Part shown: piece by piece, positions 54,885 through 63,239 of the stretch | How positions within the stretch are numbered: position 1 is the stretch's first letter | Layout of the letters: every line of letters begins with the position of its first letter | DNA from: PALSA-270 sp963770915 | GTDB taxonomy: Bacteria > Acidobacteriota > Terriglobia > Terriglobales > Acidobacteriaceae | Direction of reading: 5' to 3' | Assembly: GCA_963770915.1 (NCBI GenBank) | Contig: CAVYRG010000001.1 | Span: forward strand, 3,596,001 to 3,660,000 | DNA length: 64,000 nucleotides | Made by a program: the position numbers and the translations under genes | Notes under the pieces: generated by a model | What the model saw: only the letters and a program-made list of their open reading frames with translations | Databases searched by the model: none | Told to the model about the DNA's origin: nothing

Positions 54885-56564
54885 TCAGCTGCCCATCGGT
54901 GCCCTCACCCCCGCCTTCCCCGCGAACTCTTTCGCCTCCTCATACCCCGCGTCCACATGGCGCACGATGCCCATCCCTGGATCGGTGGTCAGCACGCGCT
55001 CAATGCGCTTGGCCATCATTTCGGTGCCGTCGGCGACGGTGACTTGGCCGGCGTGCAGCGAGTAGCCGATGCCTACGCCTCCGCCGTTGTGGATGGAGAC
55101 CCACGACGCTCCGGCGGCGGTGTTCAGCATTGCGTTCAGCAGTGGCCAGTCGGCGACCGCGTCGGAGCCGTCTTTCATGGATTCGGTTTCGCGATAGGGC
55201 GAGGCCACCGAGCCGCAGTCCAGATGGTCGCGGCCGATCACGATGGGGGCTTTGAGTTTGCCTTTCTTGACCAGATCGTTCATGGCGAGGCCGAACTGGG
55301 CGCGCTCGCAGTAGCCGAGCCAGCAGATGCGCGCGGGCAGTCCCTGAAACTTGATGCGCTTGCGCGCCAGCTCGATCCAGCGGCGAAGGATGCGGTTTTC
55401 GGGGAAGAGTTCGAGCACTAGGTCGTCGGTGGTGTGAATGTCGGACGCTTCGCCCGACAGCGCCACCCATCGGAACGGACCTCGGCCTTCGCAAAACAGA
55501 GGACGAATGTAGGCGGGCACGAAGCCGGGGAAATCGTAGGCGTTCTTTACGCCGCGCTGGAAAGCGAAGGTGCGGATGTTGTTGCCGTAGTCAAACGTCA
55601 CGCTGCCCATTGTTTGCAGGCGCAACATGCCTTCGACGTGGCGGGCGATGGCGTCGAGCGATTTTTCTTGGTAGGCCTTGGAATCTTTTTTGCGGAGTTC
55701 GAGGGCTTGCTCAAGACTCATGCCGTTGGGGACGTAGCCGTTGAGAGGGTCGTGCGCGGAGGTTTGGTCGGTGAGGATATCGGGTACAAGCCCACGCTCG
55801 GCAAGCTCGGGAATGATGTCGGCGCAGTTGCCGACCAGCCCGACCGAAACGTTTTCTTTCTTGCGCACTGCATTCTTCAGGATGCGCAGGGCCTCGTCGA
55901 GCGTGCTGACCATGAAGTCGCAGTAGCCGGTCTTTAGGCGCTTCTTGATGCGCTCGGGATCGACGTCAATGCCTAGAAAAGCCGCGCCAGCCATGGTCGC
56001 GGCCAGCGGCTGTGCCCCACCCATGCCGCCCATGCCGCCGGAGACGATCAGCTTGCCGGCGAGATCACCCTTGAAGTGTTTCTCCCCAGCGGCGGAAAAA
56101 GTCTCAAACGTTCCCTGAACGATTCCCTGCGAGCCGATGTAGATCCACGAACCCGCCGTCATCTGCCCGTACATCATGAGCCCGGCGCGCTCCAGTTCGT
56201 TGAACTTTTCCCAGTTGGACCAGTGGCCGACCAGATTCGAGTTCGCGATCAGCACGCGCGGCGCATAATCGTGAGTCTTGAAAACTCCCACCGGCTTGCC
56301 CGATTGCACCAGCAACGTCTCGTCATTCTCGAGATTCTTCAGCGACGCCACAATCGCGTGGTAGGCTTCCCAACTGCGCGCGGCGCGGCCGGTTCCGCCG
56401 TAGACCACCAGGTCGCGCGGCCGCTCGGCGACTTCTTCGTCGAGGTTGTTCATCAGCATGCGCATGGCGGCTTCCTGCTGCCAGCCCTTGCACGAGATCT
56501 GCGTGCCGCGCGGGGCGCGAACCGGAGTGTAGTTGGAAGAAGTGATTTCGGTCTCCACTGGCAT
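54885..56564 (-). CDS. hutU: Urocanate hydratase
   Basis: A 559-residue enzyme converting urocanate to imidazolonepropionate with tightly bound NAD. Signatures: GTQISCKGWQQEAAMRMLMN, VYGGTGRAARSWEAY, glycine-rich NAD segment GGMGGMGGAQPLA, QTSAHDPLNGYVP, YCERAQFGLAMND, GRDHLDCGSVASPYRET, DWPLLNAMLNTA. Full length for HutU. The start is ambiguous: ATG 56564, ATG 56573 or TTG 56600. With HutI at 49737 it gives two consecutive steps of histidine degradation. Confidence 0.95.
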   Translation of the reverse strand: MPVETEITSSNYTPVRAPRGTQISCKGWQQEAAMRMLMNNLDEEVAERPRDLVVYGGTGRAARSWEAYHAIVASLKNLENDETLLVQSGKPVGVFKTHDYAPRVLIANSNLVGHWSNWEKFNELERAGLMMYGQMTAGSWIYIGSQGIVQGTFETFSAAGEKHFKGDLAGKLIVSGGMGGMGGAQPLAATMAGAAFLGIDVDPERIKKRLKTGYCDFMVSTLDEALRILKNAVRKKENVSVGLVGNCADIIPELAERGLVPDILTDQTSAHDPLNGYVPNGMSLEQALELRKKDSKAYQEKSLDAIARHVEGMLRLQTMGSVTFDYGNNIRTFAFQRGVKNAYDFPGFVPAYIRPLFCEGRGPFRWVALSGEASDIHTTDDLVLELFPENRILRRWIELARKRIKFQGLPARICWLGYCERAQFGLAMNDLVKKGKLKAPIVIGRDHLDCGSVASPYRETESMKDGSDAVADWPLLNAMLNTAAGASWVSIHNGGGVGIGYSLHAGQVTVADGTEMMAKRIERVLTTDPGMGIVRHVDAGYEEAKEFAGKAGVRAPMGS

Positions 56565-56648
56565 GCTTCCCATCGTAGTGATTTGCGAGACGGGGTTCAA
56601 TGCGCGGGAGCTTCCAGTTGCTAGCTCAAATCTGCTTTCGGCGAGGAG

Positions 56649-57388
56649 CTAGCGGCTGGAAGCTGACTTTTCCATCCATCGCTCTAGCCGCTGGCCGTCT
56701 TCTTCGAGAAGAAAAATGCCTTCCCCAAAGCACTCGCCTACGATGCGATGCGACTCCGCATCCCGCGCCGCGCGCGTAATCCACTTGCGCCCGACGTCAT
56801 ATTGCGCCGCCGTAAACCACTTCTGGGGCAGCACTTCCACCAGTTCGGCGTGCGGATACAGGATGTAGAGGGCGAACGCGGGATGGTCAGCGCTCTTGGC
56901 GGGGTAGCTGGTCGGAGCGATCAGCTCATCCACTGCCTTCAACTCTGCCGGAACGCTGAGTTTATTCGTTCCCGGAGAGAGAGCAAGCGGGATCTCAAAC
57001 TCCGTAATGGGCTCGGTCGCGGAATAAATCCGGTCGCTCGAGGGCTTGAACCAGCCCGCGATTTCCCCGAAGTCGAAGGCCTTCAGTTGGTCAGGATCAA
57101 AGCAAGTGAAGCGCAGGCTGCGGCCCTCAGGGCACCAGATTCCAAGATGGGCGGGCGGCACGAGGAAAGGACGGCAATAGCTGTTGAGCACCAGGCGCGG
57201 CTTGTCTGGTTCTTGCGCCAGGCTAAGCGAAACCAGATATGCCAGCGGTCCTTCTTCGCCGTGGTGCGTCCATAGGAAGCGCTGGCCGGAACGTGATTGG
57301 GGCGTAGGAAATGTTTTCCAATACCATGGCGCCGGCCCGACGGCACGGGCGAGGACATCGCGGAGGCGGGAAGTGCTGAGCTCGGCCA

Positions 57389-57389
<1 letters not shown>
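56649..57389 (-). CDS. Hypothetical protein (246 aa) coupled to the B12-binding subunit gene
   Basis: ATG 57389 overlaps the stop of the cobalamin-binding subunit gene (TGATG). The sequence is soluble, rich in Trp/Phe (APWYWKTFPTPQSRSGQRFL, EEGPLAYLVSLSLAQEPDKP, HLGIWCPEGRSLRFTCFDPD, LPQKWFTAAQYDVGRKWITR), with no signal or membrane segment. The function is unknown; the coupling argues that it is co-produced with the mutase subunit. Confidence 0.7.
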
Positions 57390-57808
<419 letters not shown>

Positions 57809-57857
57809 CGGCTCCATTTAACCACAGCGGGCATTGAAGTGCACAGTAGAGACGCCG

Positions 57858-58457
57858 CTAGACGGTCTTGATGTCGAGGCTGCGCCACAAGTACCAGCAG
57901 GCGATGCTGCGGTACGGCTCCCAGGGCCGCGCGATTTTTTCCATCTGTGCGGGCTTGGGCAGCTTGCGCTTTTTGTAGTGCTTCTTGATCGCCATTTGCA
58001 CGCCGTAATCGCCGGTCGGCAATACGTTGTTGCGTCGGAGAGTGAAAATCAGAAACATGTGCGCCGTCCACACGCCGACACCCTTTACCTGGGTGAGGTG
58101 CTTGATGACGTCGTCGTCGCTCATTTCAGGCAGGCGGGAAAAGTCGAGATCGCCGCGAGCCCCACGCTCCGCCATATCTTTCAGATAAGACGACTTCTGC
58201 TTTGACAAGCCCACCGAGCGCAATTGCTCGTCGCTCAAATTGAGAATGCCTTGCGCAGTGACCGGGTCGCCGGCTAGGGCGGTGAACCGTTCGAAAATGC
58301 TCTCCGCAGCTCGGCCGTTCAACTGCTGATAGACAATCGCCTCGGCCAGGCTGTGGAACTGCGGCTCGCCATATTCAATGCGGCAAGGGCCGACCCGCTC
58401 GATAATGGCGGCGAGGATCGGGTCAGCTTTTTTGAGGTGAAGCGCCGCGGAGCGCAT
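57858..58457 (-). CDS. AlkA-like DNA-3-methyladenine glycosylase (HhH-GPD)
   Basis: A 199-residue base-excision repair enzyme lacking the N-terminal AlkA domain. HhH-GPD core: FHSLAEAIVYQQLNGRAAES, GLSKQKSSYLKDMAERGARG, HhH LTQVKGVGVWTAHMFLIFTL, catalytic Asp in NVLPTGDYGVQMAI, WEPYRSIACWYLWRSLD. Removes alkylated purines. ATG 58457; 37 bp upstream is the left direct repeat of the insertion sequence, so its original promoter region was hit by the insertion. Confidence 0.94.
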   Translation of the reverse strand: MRSAALHLKKADPILAAIIERVGPCRIEYGEPQFHSLAEAIVYQQLNGRAAESIFERFTALAGDPVTAQGILNLSDEQLRSVGLSKQKSSYLKDMAERGARGDLDFSRLPEMSDDDVIKHLTQVKGVGVWTAHMFLIFTLRRNNVLPTGDYGVQMAIKKHYKKRKLPKPAQMEKIARPWEPYRSIACWYLWRSLDIKTV

Positions 58458-58581
58458 GGGTCTGGATTATCTCTGAATCCATGACCTTCGGGCAACAGCG
58501 CCCGCCGGAGGTGTAAATGCTCCAAGATAATGTCACCCCCTAACTGCAACGAGATTCTGTCACCCTCCCAGGATGGTGACG

Positions 58582-59835
58582 ATGAGTCAGAAAGAGTTTC
58601 AACGAGTGAAGGTGATTGAGAATGCAGCAGGCGGGAGGCTGAGCGTACGCGAAGCCTCCCGCCTGCTGCAGCTGAGTGAGCGCCAGGTGCAGCGGCTGAA
58701 ACGCCGCTATCGGCCCGACTCCGTCGGCTGGGTGCAGCACGGCAATCGCGGACGCCCCATGCCGTGGGCTTTGCCCCTTTCCCAGAAGCAGTTGATCGTA
58801 AGCCTGGCCCGCGGCAAGTACCGCGGCTTCAACGATTCTCATCTGGCGGAAAAACTTCGCGCCGAAGAGAACCTCGCCGTCAGTCGCGAGACCGTGCGCC
58901 GCCTCTTGCGCGCCGCCCAACTGCCCTCGCCGCAGAAGCGCCGGCCGCGCCAGTATCGGTCCCGCCGCCCGCCCCGCCCCCGTTTCGGCATGATGGCGCT
59001 CACCGACGCCAGCCGCCATAACTGGCTCGAAGGCCGCGGTCCGGAGCTCACTCTCATCGGCTTCCAGGACGACGCCACCGGCCAGATCCTGGCCGCTCAC
59101 TTCCAACTCGAAGCCGAAAATACCCTCGGCTATCTCCGCGCCCTGCACTCGATGATCGCCGCCCACGGCGTTCCCCTCAGCCTTTATCGCGACCGTCACT
59201 CCATCTTCCAGCGCAACGATTCCTACTGGACTCTCGCCGAACAACTCGCCGGAAAACAAGCTCCCACTCAACTGGGACGCGCCCTCGAAGAACTCGGCAT
59301 CGAGCAGATCCCCGCCTACTCGCCCCAAGCCAAGGGCCGCATCGAACGCGCCTGGCGCACCTGCCAGGACCGCCTGGTCAGTGAACTGCGCCTCGCCCAG
59401 GCCACGACCCTGCAGCAGGCCAACGCCGTGCTCGCCCGCTTCTGCGCCGACTACAATCGGCGCTTTGCCCGCCCCGCTGCCCAAGCCACTTCGGACTTTC
59501 GCCGTTTGCCGCGCCGCTTCGATCTGGCGCGCTGTTTGAGTTTGCACTATCGCCGCGTGGTCGCCGCCGATCACACCGTCACCCTGGGCGCGCAATCCAT
59601 CGCCCTGCCCTCTCTGCCCGGCCATCGCGGCTACGCCGGGGAAACCGTCGAACTCGCCCATCACCTGGACGGCAGGCTGCACGTTTATCATGGAGATAGT
59701 TTGCTGTTGGCGCTGCCCCGGCCACTCGAAGAACACGCCGAGCGCCGTCCCCAGCTCCTGACCTCGGCGCAGAAAAGAAAAACCCCGCGCATCTACAACC
59801 TCTCCGGCCGCCCTGCTTTAGCGGCCGTTACTTAA
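58582..59835 (+). CDS. ISNCY-family DDE transposase
   Basis: A 417-residue transposase. ATG 58582 (AGGATGGTGACG upstream) is preferred to 58573. N-terminal HTH (SVREASRLLQLSERQVQRLK), Arg-rich linker (RPRQYRSRRPPRPR), then an integrase core: LIGFQDDATGQILAA (first Asp), LYRDRHSIFQ (second Asp), YSPQAKGRIERAWRTCQDRL (Glu), and a C-terminal beta domain (DHTVTLGAQSIALPSLPG). The catalytic set is complete and the frame intact, so it may be active. A perfect 17-bp inverted repeat lies in its first codons. Confidence 0.93.
   Translation: MSQKEFQRVKVIENAAGGRLSVREASRLLQLSERQVQRLKRRYRPDSVGWVQHGNRGRPMPWALPLSQKQLIVSLARGKYRGFNDSHLAEKLRAEENLAVSRETVRRLLRAAQLPSPQKRRPRQYRSRRPPRPRFGMMALTDASRHNWLEGRGPELTLIGFQDDATGQILAAHFQLEAENTLGYLRALHSMIAAHGVPLSLYRDRHSIFQRNDSYWTLAEQLAGKQAPTQLGRALEELGIEQIPAYSPQAKGRIERAWRTCQDRLVSELRLAQATTLQQANAVLARFCADYNRRFARPAAQATSDFRRLPRRFDLARCLSLHYRRVVAADHTVTLGAQSIALPSLPGHRGYAGETVELAHHLDGRLHVYHGDSLLLALPRPLEEHAERRPQLLTSAQKRKTPRIYNLSGRPALAAVT
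58624..58669 (+). repeat. 17-bp perfect inverted repeat inside the transposase start region
   Basis: GCAGCAGGCGGGAGGCT and its exact complement flank a 12-base loop that itself contains GCGTACGC. In mRNA this forms a very strong stem-loop about 14 codons after the start and could limit transposase synthesis or block impinging transcription (inference). Confidence 0.85.
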
Positions 59836-59916
59836 TCGACAAGGGGTGACAAAGTCTCGTTGCAGTTAATACGACATTTTCTGGTTGCAACAACACAGCG
59901 CCCGCCGGAGGTCGCG

Positions 59917-60402
59917 CTAGGCAGCCGAGTCCTCGCGCTGCGCGTCTTCGGAACTCTTTTTTGGCGGGCCCCACAACGCATCGAGTGCCCAGCTTCCACC
60001 TCCTGATGCCAGCAGGAAAAGAAGAGACATGAGCATGGCGAAATCGGCGCGCGCATCGCTCACCATGAACCAGAATCCCTGCCCGGGTCGTGAAAGCTCA
60101 GGAATTTTGGTGGTGGCAATCGCCGTGCAGATCACAATGAGCAGAGGAACGGCGGCCAGGCGAGTCAGGAAGCCAAGCAGCACGAGAACTCCGCACACAA
60201 CCTCAAAAGCTCCGACAAAGTGTGCCGTGAACGCTGGGTTCGAAAAGCCGATTCGCGCGAAACGGTTCACTCCCATATTAGGGTCGCTGAATTTCAGAAT
60301 GCCCTGGGTCAAGAAAATCAAGCCGACGGCAAGACGGACAAACAGAATCGAAGCCGTGCTTTGTCGGTTACGGCCAGCGAGAGGGCCAGAAAGACTGCTC
60401 AT
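59917..60402 (-). CDS. DoxX-family membrane protein
   Basis: A 161-residue protein with four hydrophobic helices: ASILFVRLAVGLIFLTQGIL (typical DoxX start followed by KFSDP), a GFSNPAFTAHFVGAFEVVCG segment, LGFLTRLAAVPLLIVICTAI and FAMLMSLLFLLASGGG. DoxX proteins are membrane partners in quinone or thiosulfate-linked redox chemistry, or unspecified. The stop at 59917 lies 5 bp from the right IS repeat, so the insertion just missed the gene's end. Confidence 0.92.
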   Translation of the reverse strand: MSSLSGPLAGRNRQSTASILFVRLAVGLIFLTQGILKFSDPNMGVNRFARIGFSNPAFTAHFVGAFEVVCGVLVLLGFLTRLAAVPLLIVICTAIATTKIPELSRPGQGFWFMVSDARADFAMLMSLLFLLASGGGSWALDALWGPPKKSSEDAQREDSAA

Positions 60403-60477
60403 GATTCGCGGTACCTCCTCGTTCTCCTCTATGGCTCCTATGTCCGCAACATTTTAGTGTGCCTCTCTCGGGTTTCC

Positions 60478-62274
60478 CTAGGTCACACTCGCTTCTTGGT
60501 AGCTGCCAAACACGTCGCGCAGGGCATCGCAGATTTCGCCGACCGTCACGTAGGCCCGTACCGCGTCAATGATGTACGGCATGGTGTTGGCGGCGGAAAT
60601 GTTGCCGTTGGAGCCGGCCTGCGGAACTTGAGCGGCCGCTCTTTTCAGCGCGCCCAGGCGGCGGCATACTTCCTCATTGCTGCGCTTGGCCTGCAGGGCT
60701 TTGAGCTTGGCGGCTTGCTGCTGTGCGATGCTCTCGTCGATGTAGAGAGTGGCCGGCGGCTCCTCATCCACGGCAAATTGGTTTACGCCGACGATAATCT
60801 TTTCTTTCGCTTCGACGGCTCGCTGGTATTGGTAGGCGGACTCGGCGATTTCCTTCTGCGGGTATCCGCGCTCGATGGCTTTCACCATGCCGCCCATGGC
60901 GTCGAGCTTGGCAAAGTAGCCGAGCGCGCCTTGTTCCAGTTGCAGCGTGAGGGCTTCCAGAAAATACGATCCGCCCAGCGGATCGGAAGTCTGCGTTGCG
61001 CCGGATTCGTGCGCGATGATCTGCTGAGTTCGCAGAGCGATACGTGCGGCCTCTTCGGTGGGCAGGGCGTGAGCCTCGTCATAGGCGTCGGTATGCAACG
61101 ACTGGGTGCCACCCATTACCGCGGCCATCGCCTGTAAAGCGACGCGAGCGATGTTGTTCATCGGTTGTTGTGCCGTCAACGAAACGCCCGCGGTCTGAGT
61201 ATGAAAACGCAGGAGGCGGGTCCGCGGATTCCGTGCGCCGAAGCGATCCTTCATGACTGCACCCCAAATCTTGCGCGCCGCGCGATATTTGGCGATTTCT
61301 TCGAAGAAATCATTGTGAGCGTTGAAAAAGAAGCTGAGCCGGGGACCGAACTCATCCACATCCAACCCGCGGCGCCGCGCCCACTCTACATACTCCACGC
61401 CGTCATACAACGTGAAGGCCAGTTCCTGCAGGGCCGTCGAACCGGCTTCGCGGATGTGATATCCGCTGATGGAAATTGTGTTGAAGCGGGGCGTGAACTT
61501 CGAGCCGAACTCGAAGGTATCCACGACTAAACGCATCGACGGCGCGGGCGGATAAATGTATTCCTTCTGGGCAATGTATTCTTTCAGGATGTCGTTTTGA
61601 ATGGTGCCGGAAATATTCTTCCAGTCCGCGCCTTGCTTTTCCGCAACCACCAGATACATCGCCCACAGCACCGACGCAGGTGAGTTGATCGTCATCGAAA
61701 CCGTGGTTCGTTCGAGATCGATGCCGCGGAAGAGAATTTCCATGTCCTCGAGCGAATCGATGGCAACGCCGCACTTGCCGACTTCGCCTTCGCTGGCGGC
61801 GTGGTCGGAGTCATAGCCCATGAGGGTAGGCAGATCGAAAGCGACGGAAAGCCCGCTGCCGCCGCTTTGCAGCAGATATTTGTAACGCTGGTTGGTTTCC
61901 TCGGGCGAAGCGAAGCCGGAGAACTGGCGCATCGTAAAGAGCTTGCCGCGGTATCCGGTCGGGTGAATGCCGCGCGTGTAGGCCGGTTCGCCGGGTTGGC
62001 CGAGATATTGTGGGTAATTCCAGTCAGCCGGAAGATCAGCCTGCGTGTAGAGGCGGGCAACGGGGACGCCCGAAACCGTGGTGAAACGGGCGCGGCCGTG
62101 CTCACCGCAATTCACGCCACCAGCTGCGCCGATGGGTTTTTCCGGAGCCTTCGCGAGCGTTGGGGCAAGAATGTTCTTGGCCCATTGCTCTTCGCTCGGA
62201 GAAGGCTGGCGCTTCTCGAACACTTCTGCGATGGGGCTCTCGGAGGGCTGCGGCTTGGACGATTTCTCCTGCAT
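60478..62274 (-). CDS. Methylmalonyl-CoA mutase catalytic subunit (split form)
   Basis: A 598-residue TIM-barrel subunit. Signatures: YPQYLGQPGEPAYTRGIHPT, TMRQFSGFASPEETNQRYKY, GLSVAFDLPTLMGYDSDHA, MTINSPASVLWAMYL, the RLLRFHTQTAGVSLTAQQP region and EEAARIALRTQQIIAHESG. The cobalamin domain is absent and encoded separately at 57389. Rearranges methylmalonyl-CoA and succinyl-CoA (or a related acyl pair such as ethylmalonyl or isobutyryl; the sequence alone does not decide). ATG 62274. Confidence 0.95.
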   Translation of the reverse strand: MQEKSSKPQPSESPIAEVFEKRQPSPSEEQWAKNILAPTLAKAPEKPIGAAGGVNCGEHGRARFTTVSGVPVARLYTQADLPADWNYPQYLGQPGEPAYTRGIHPTGYRGKLFTMRQFSGFASPEETNQRYKYLLQSGGSGLSVAFDLPTLMGYDSDHAASEGEVGKCGVAIDSLEDMEILFRGIDLERTTVSMTINSPASVLWAMYLVVAEKQGADWKNISGTIQNDILKEYIAQKEYIYPPAPSMRLVVDTFEFGSKFTPRFNTISISGYHIREAGSTALQELAFTLYDGVEYVEWARRRGLDVDEFGPRLSFFFNAHNDFFEEIAKYRAARKIWGAVMKDRFGARNPRTRLLRFHTQTAGVSLTAQQPMNNIARVALQAMAAVMGGTQSLHTDAYDEAHALPTEEAARIALRTQQIIAHESGATQTSDPLGGSYFLEALTLQLEQGALGYFAKLDAMGGMVKAIERGYPQKEIAESAYQYQRAVEAKEKIIVGVNQFAVDEEPPATLYIDESIAQQQAAKLKALQAKRSNEEVCRRLGALKRAAAQVPQAGSNGNISAANTMPYIIDAVRAYVTVGEICDALRDVFGSYQEASVT

Positions 62275-62349
62275 GGAGGGCGTTCACTCGGTCCTGAGTT
62301 GGATCATAAAAGAGCAAGTGATTGCGGGCAAGGCGCCGCAAATTGAATT

Positions 62350-63165
62350 CTACGGCGCACTCGAAACGTTGCTCTTGAGCTTTACGTTGGCAAGCTCCCA
62401 AACCTTGGCGTACTTCCAAGAAACGTACACCGCGTGGTTGATGTGCAACAACAGTCCTTTGCGGCCGTCGAGAAAGCCGAGGCGAAAAACGTAGTTGTAG
62501 AGAAACGTCAGCAGCGGACGAATAGTAATGTCAATCGCGCTACCGCGCCGGCCGGCTGCGACCGCAGCCTCCGCGCCCAACGACGAATAGCGGTTCATAT
62601 GCGCGATGTAGTCAGAAATTGTGGGGTAGCAATGATGGACGACGGCGCCAGTGCGTATTTCGGCAGTTGTGCCGGAGGTTTGCAGGGTTTCGTGGACCGG
62701 CCGATTTTCGAAGCTCGCGACTCCACGCCGGAACAGTCGCAGCTTCGTATCGGGCCAGAAGCCACCGTGCTTGATCCAGCGCCCAAGGAAGTGGTTCTTG
62801 CGCCGAAGAAAGAAGGCTTGAGTATCGATTTCATCCGCCCGGATAAGAATCTGCTCAATCTGGTTCTGCAGCGGCTGGTCCAGTTCCTCGTCCGCATCCA
62901 GACTTAGAATCCAATTGCCTGCCGCCTTCTCGATCGCCGAATTCTTTTGCCCGGCGTAGCCCTTCCATTCTTCGGGAAACACCTTCGCGCCGTGAGCGCG
63001 CGCTATCTCCACGGTGCGGTCGGTCGAGCCCGAATCCACCACAATGATTTCGCCCTTCCCGCTACTCACCAGGGAGGCCACGCTCTCCAGGGTCCGCGCG
63101 AGATTGGCTTCTTCGTTGTGGGTGATGATAGCGACCGAGAGCTTCACCGGGAGAGAATACCTCAT
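62350..63165 (-). CDS. GT2-family glycosyltransferase (lipopolysaccharide core type)
   Basis: A 271-residue glycosyltransferase of the WaaE/KdtX type. GT-A motifs: LSVAIITHNEEANLARTLES, IIVVDSGSTDRTVEIARAHG, WILSLDADEELDQPL (DxD), then RRKNHFLGRWIKHGGFWPD and RLFRRGVASFENRPVHETL. A C-terminal hydrophobic segment (PLLTFLYNYVFRLGFLDG) is typical for this subfamily. It probably adds a heptose or glucose to the lipopolysaccharide core. ATG 63165 is the usual start; GTG 63186 is possible. Confidence 0.92.
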   Translation of the reverse strand: MRYSLPVKLSVAIITHNEEANLARTLESVASLVSSGKGEIIVVDSGSTDRTVEIARAHGAKVFPEEWKGYAGQKNSAIEKAAGNWILSLDADEELDQPLQNQIEQILIRADEIDTQAFFLRRKNHFLGRWIKHGGFWPDTKLRLFRRGVASFENRPVHETLQTSGTTAEIRTGAVVHHCYPTISDYIAHMNRYSSLGAEAAVAAGRRGSAIDITIRPLLTFLYNYVFRLGFLDGRKGLLLHINHAVYVSWKYAKVWELANVKLKSNVSSAP

Positions 63166-63191
63166 GAGTGGCAATTCCGATTCCACGCTCG

Positions 63192-63233
63192 AAAAAAAGC
63201 AGAGCCCTGCTCGTGAAGCGGACTGAGCAGGGC
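63192..63233 (-). terminator. Rho-independent terminator after the TolC-family gene
   Basis: On the minus strand, GCCCTGCTC / GAGCAGGGC (9 bp) with a 12-base loop, then TCTGC and a run of seven T (63192-63198). It follows the TolC-family stop by about 6 bp and separates that operon from the GT2 gene. Confidence 0.85.
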
Positions 63234-63239
63234 CCGGAG

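Larger units (their letters stand above)
58495..59912 (+). mobile_element. Intact ISNCY-type insertion sequence with 18-bp flanking direct repeats
   Basis: A 1382-bp element (58513-59894) flanked by identical 18-bp copies ACAGCGCCCGCCGGAGGT (58495-58512 and 59895-59912), the probable target duplication. Both ends begin GT and align as imperfect inverted repeats of about 50 bp with an identical core AACTGCAACGAGA followed by TGTCACCC. It contains one transposase gene and no passenger. A long target duplication fits the IS1202-like ISNCY group. Confidence 0.88.
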
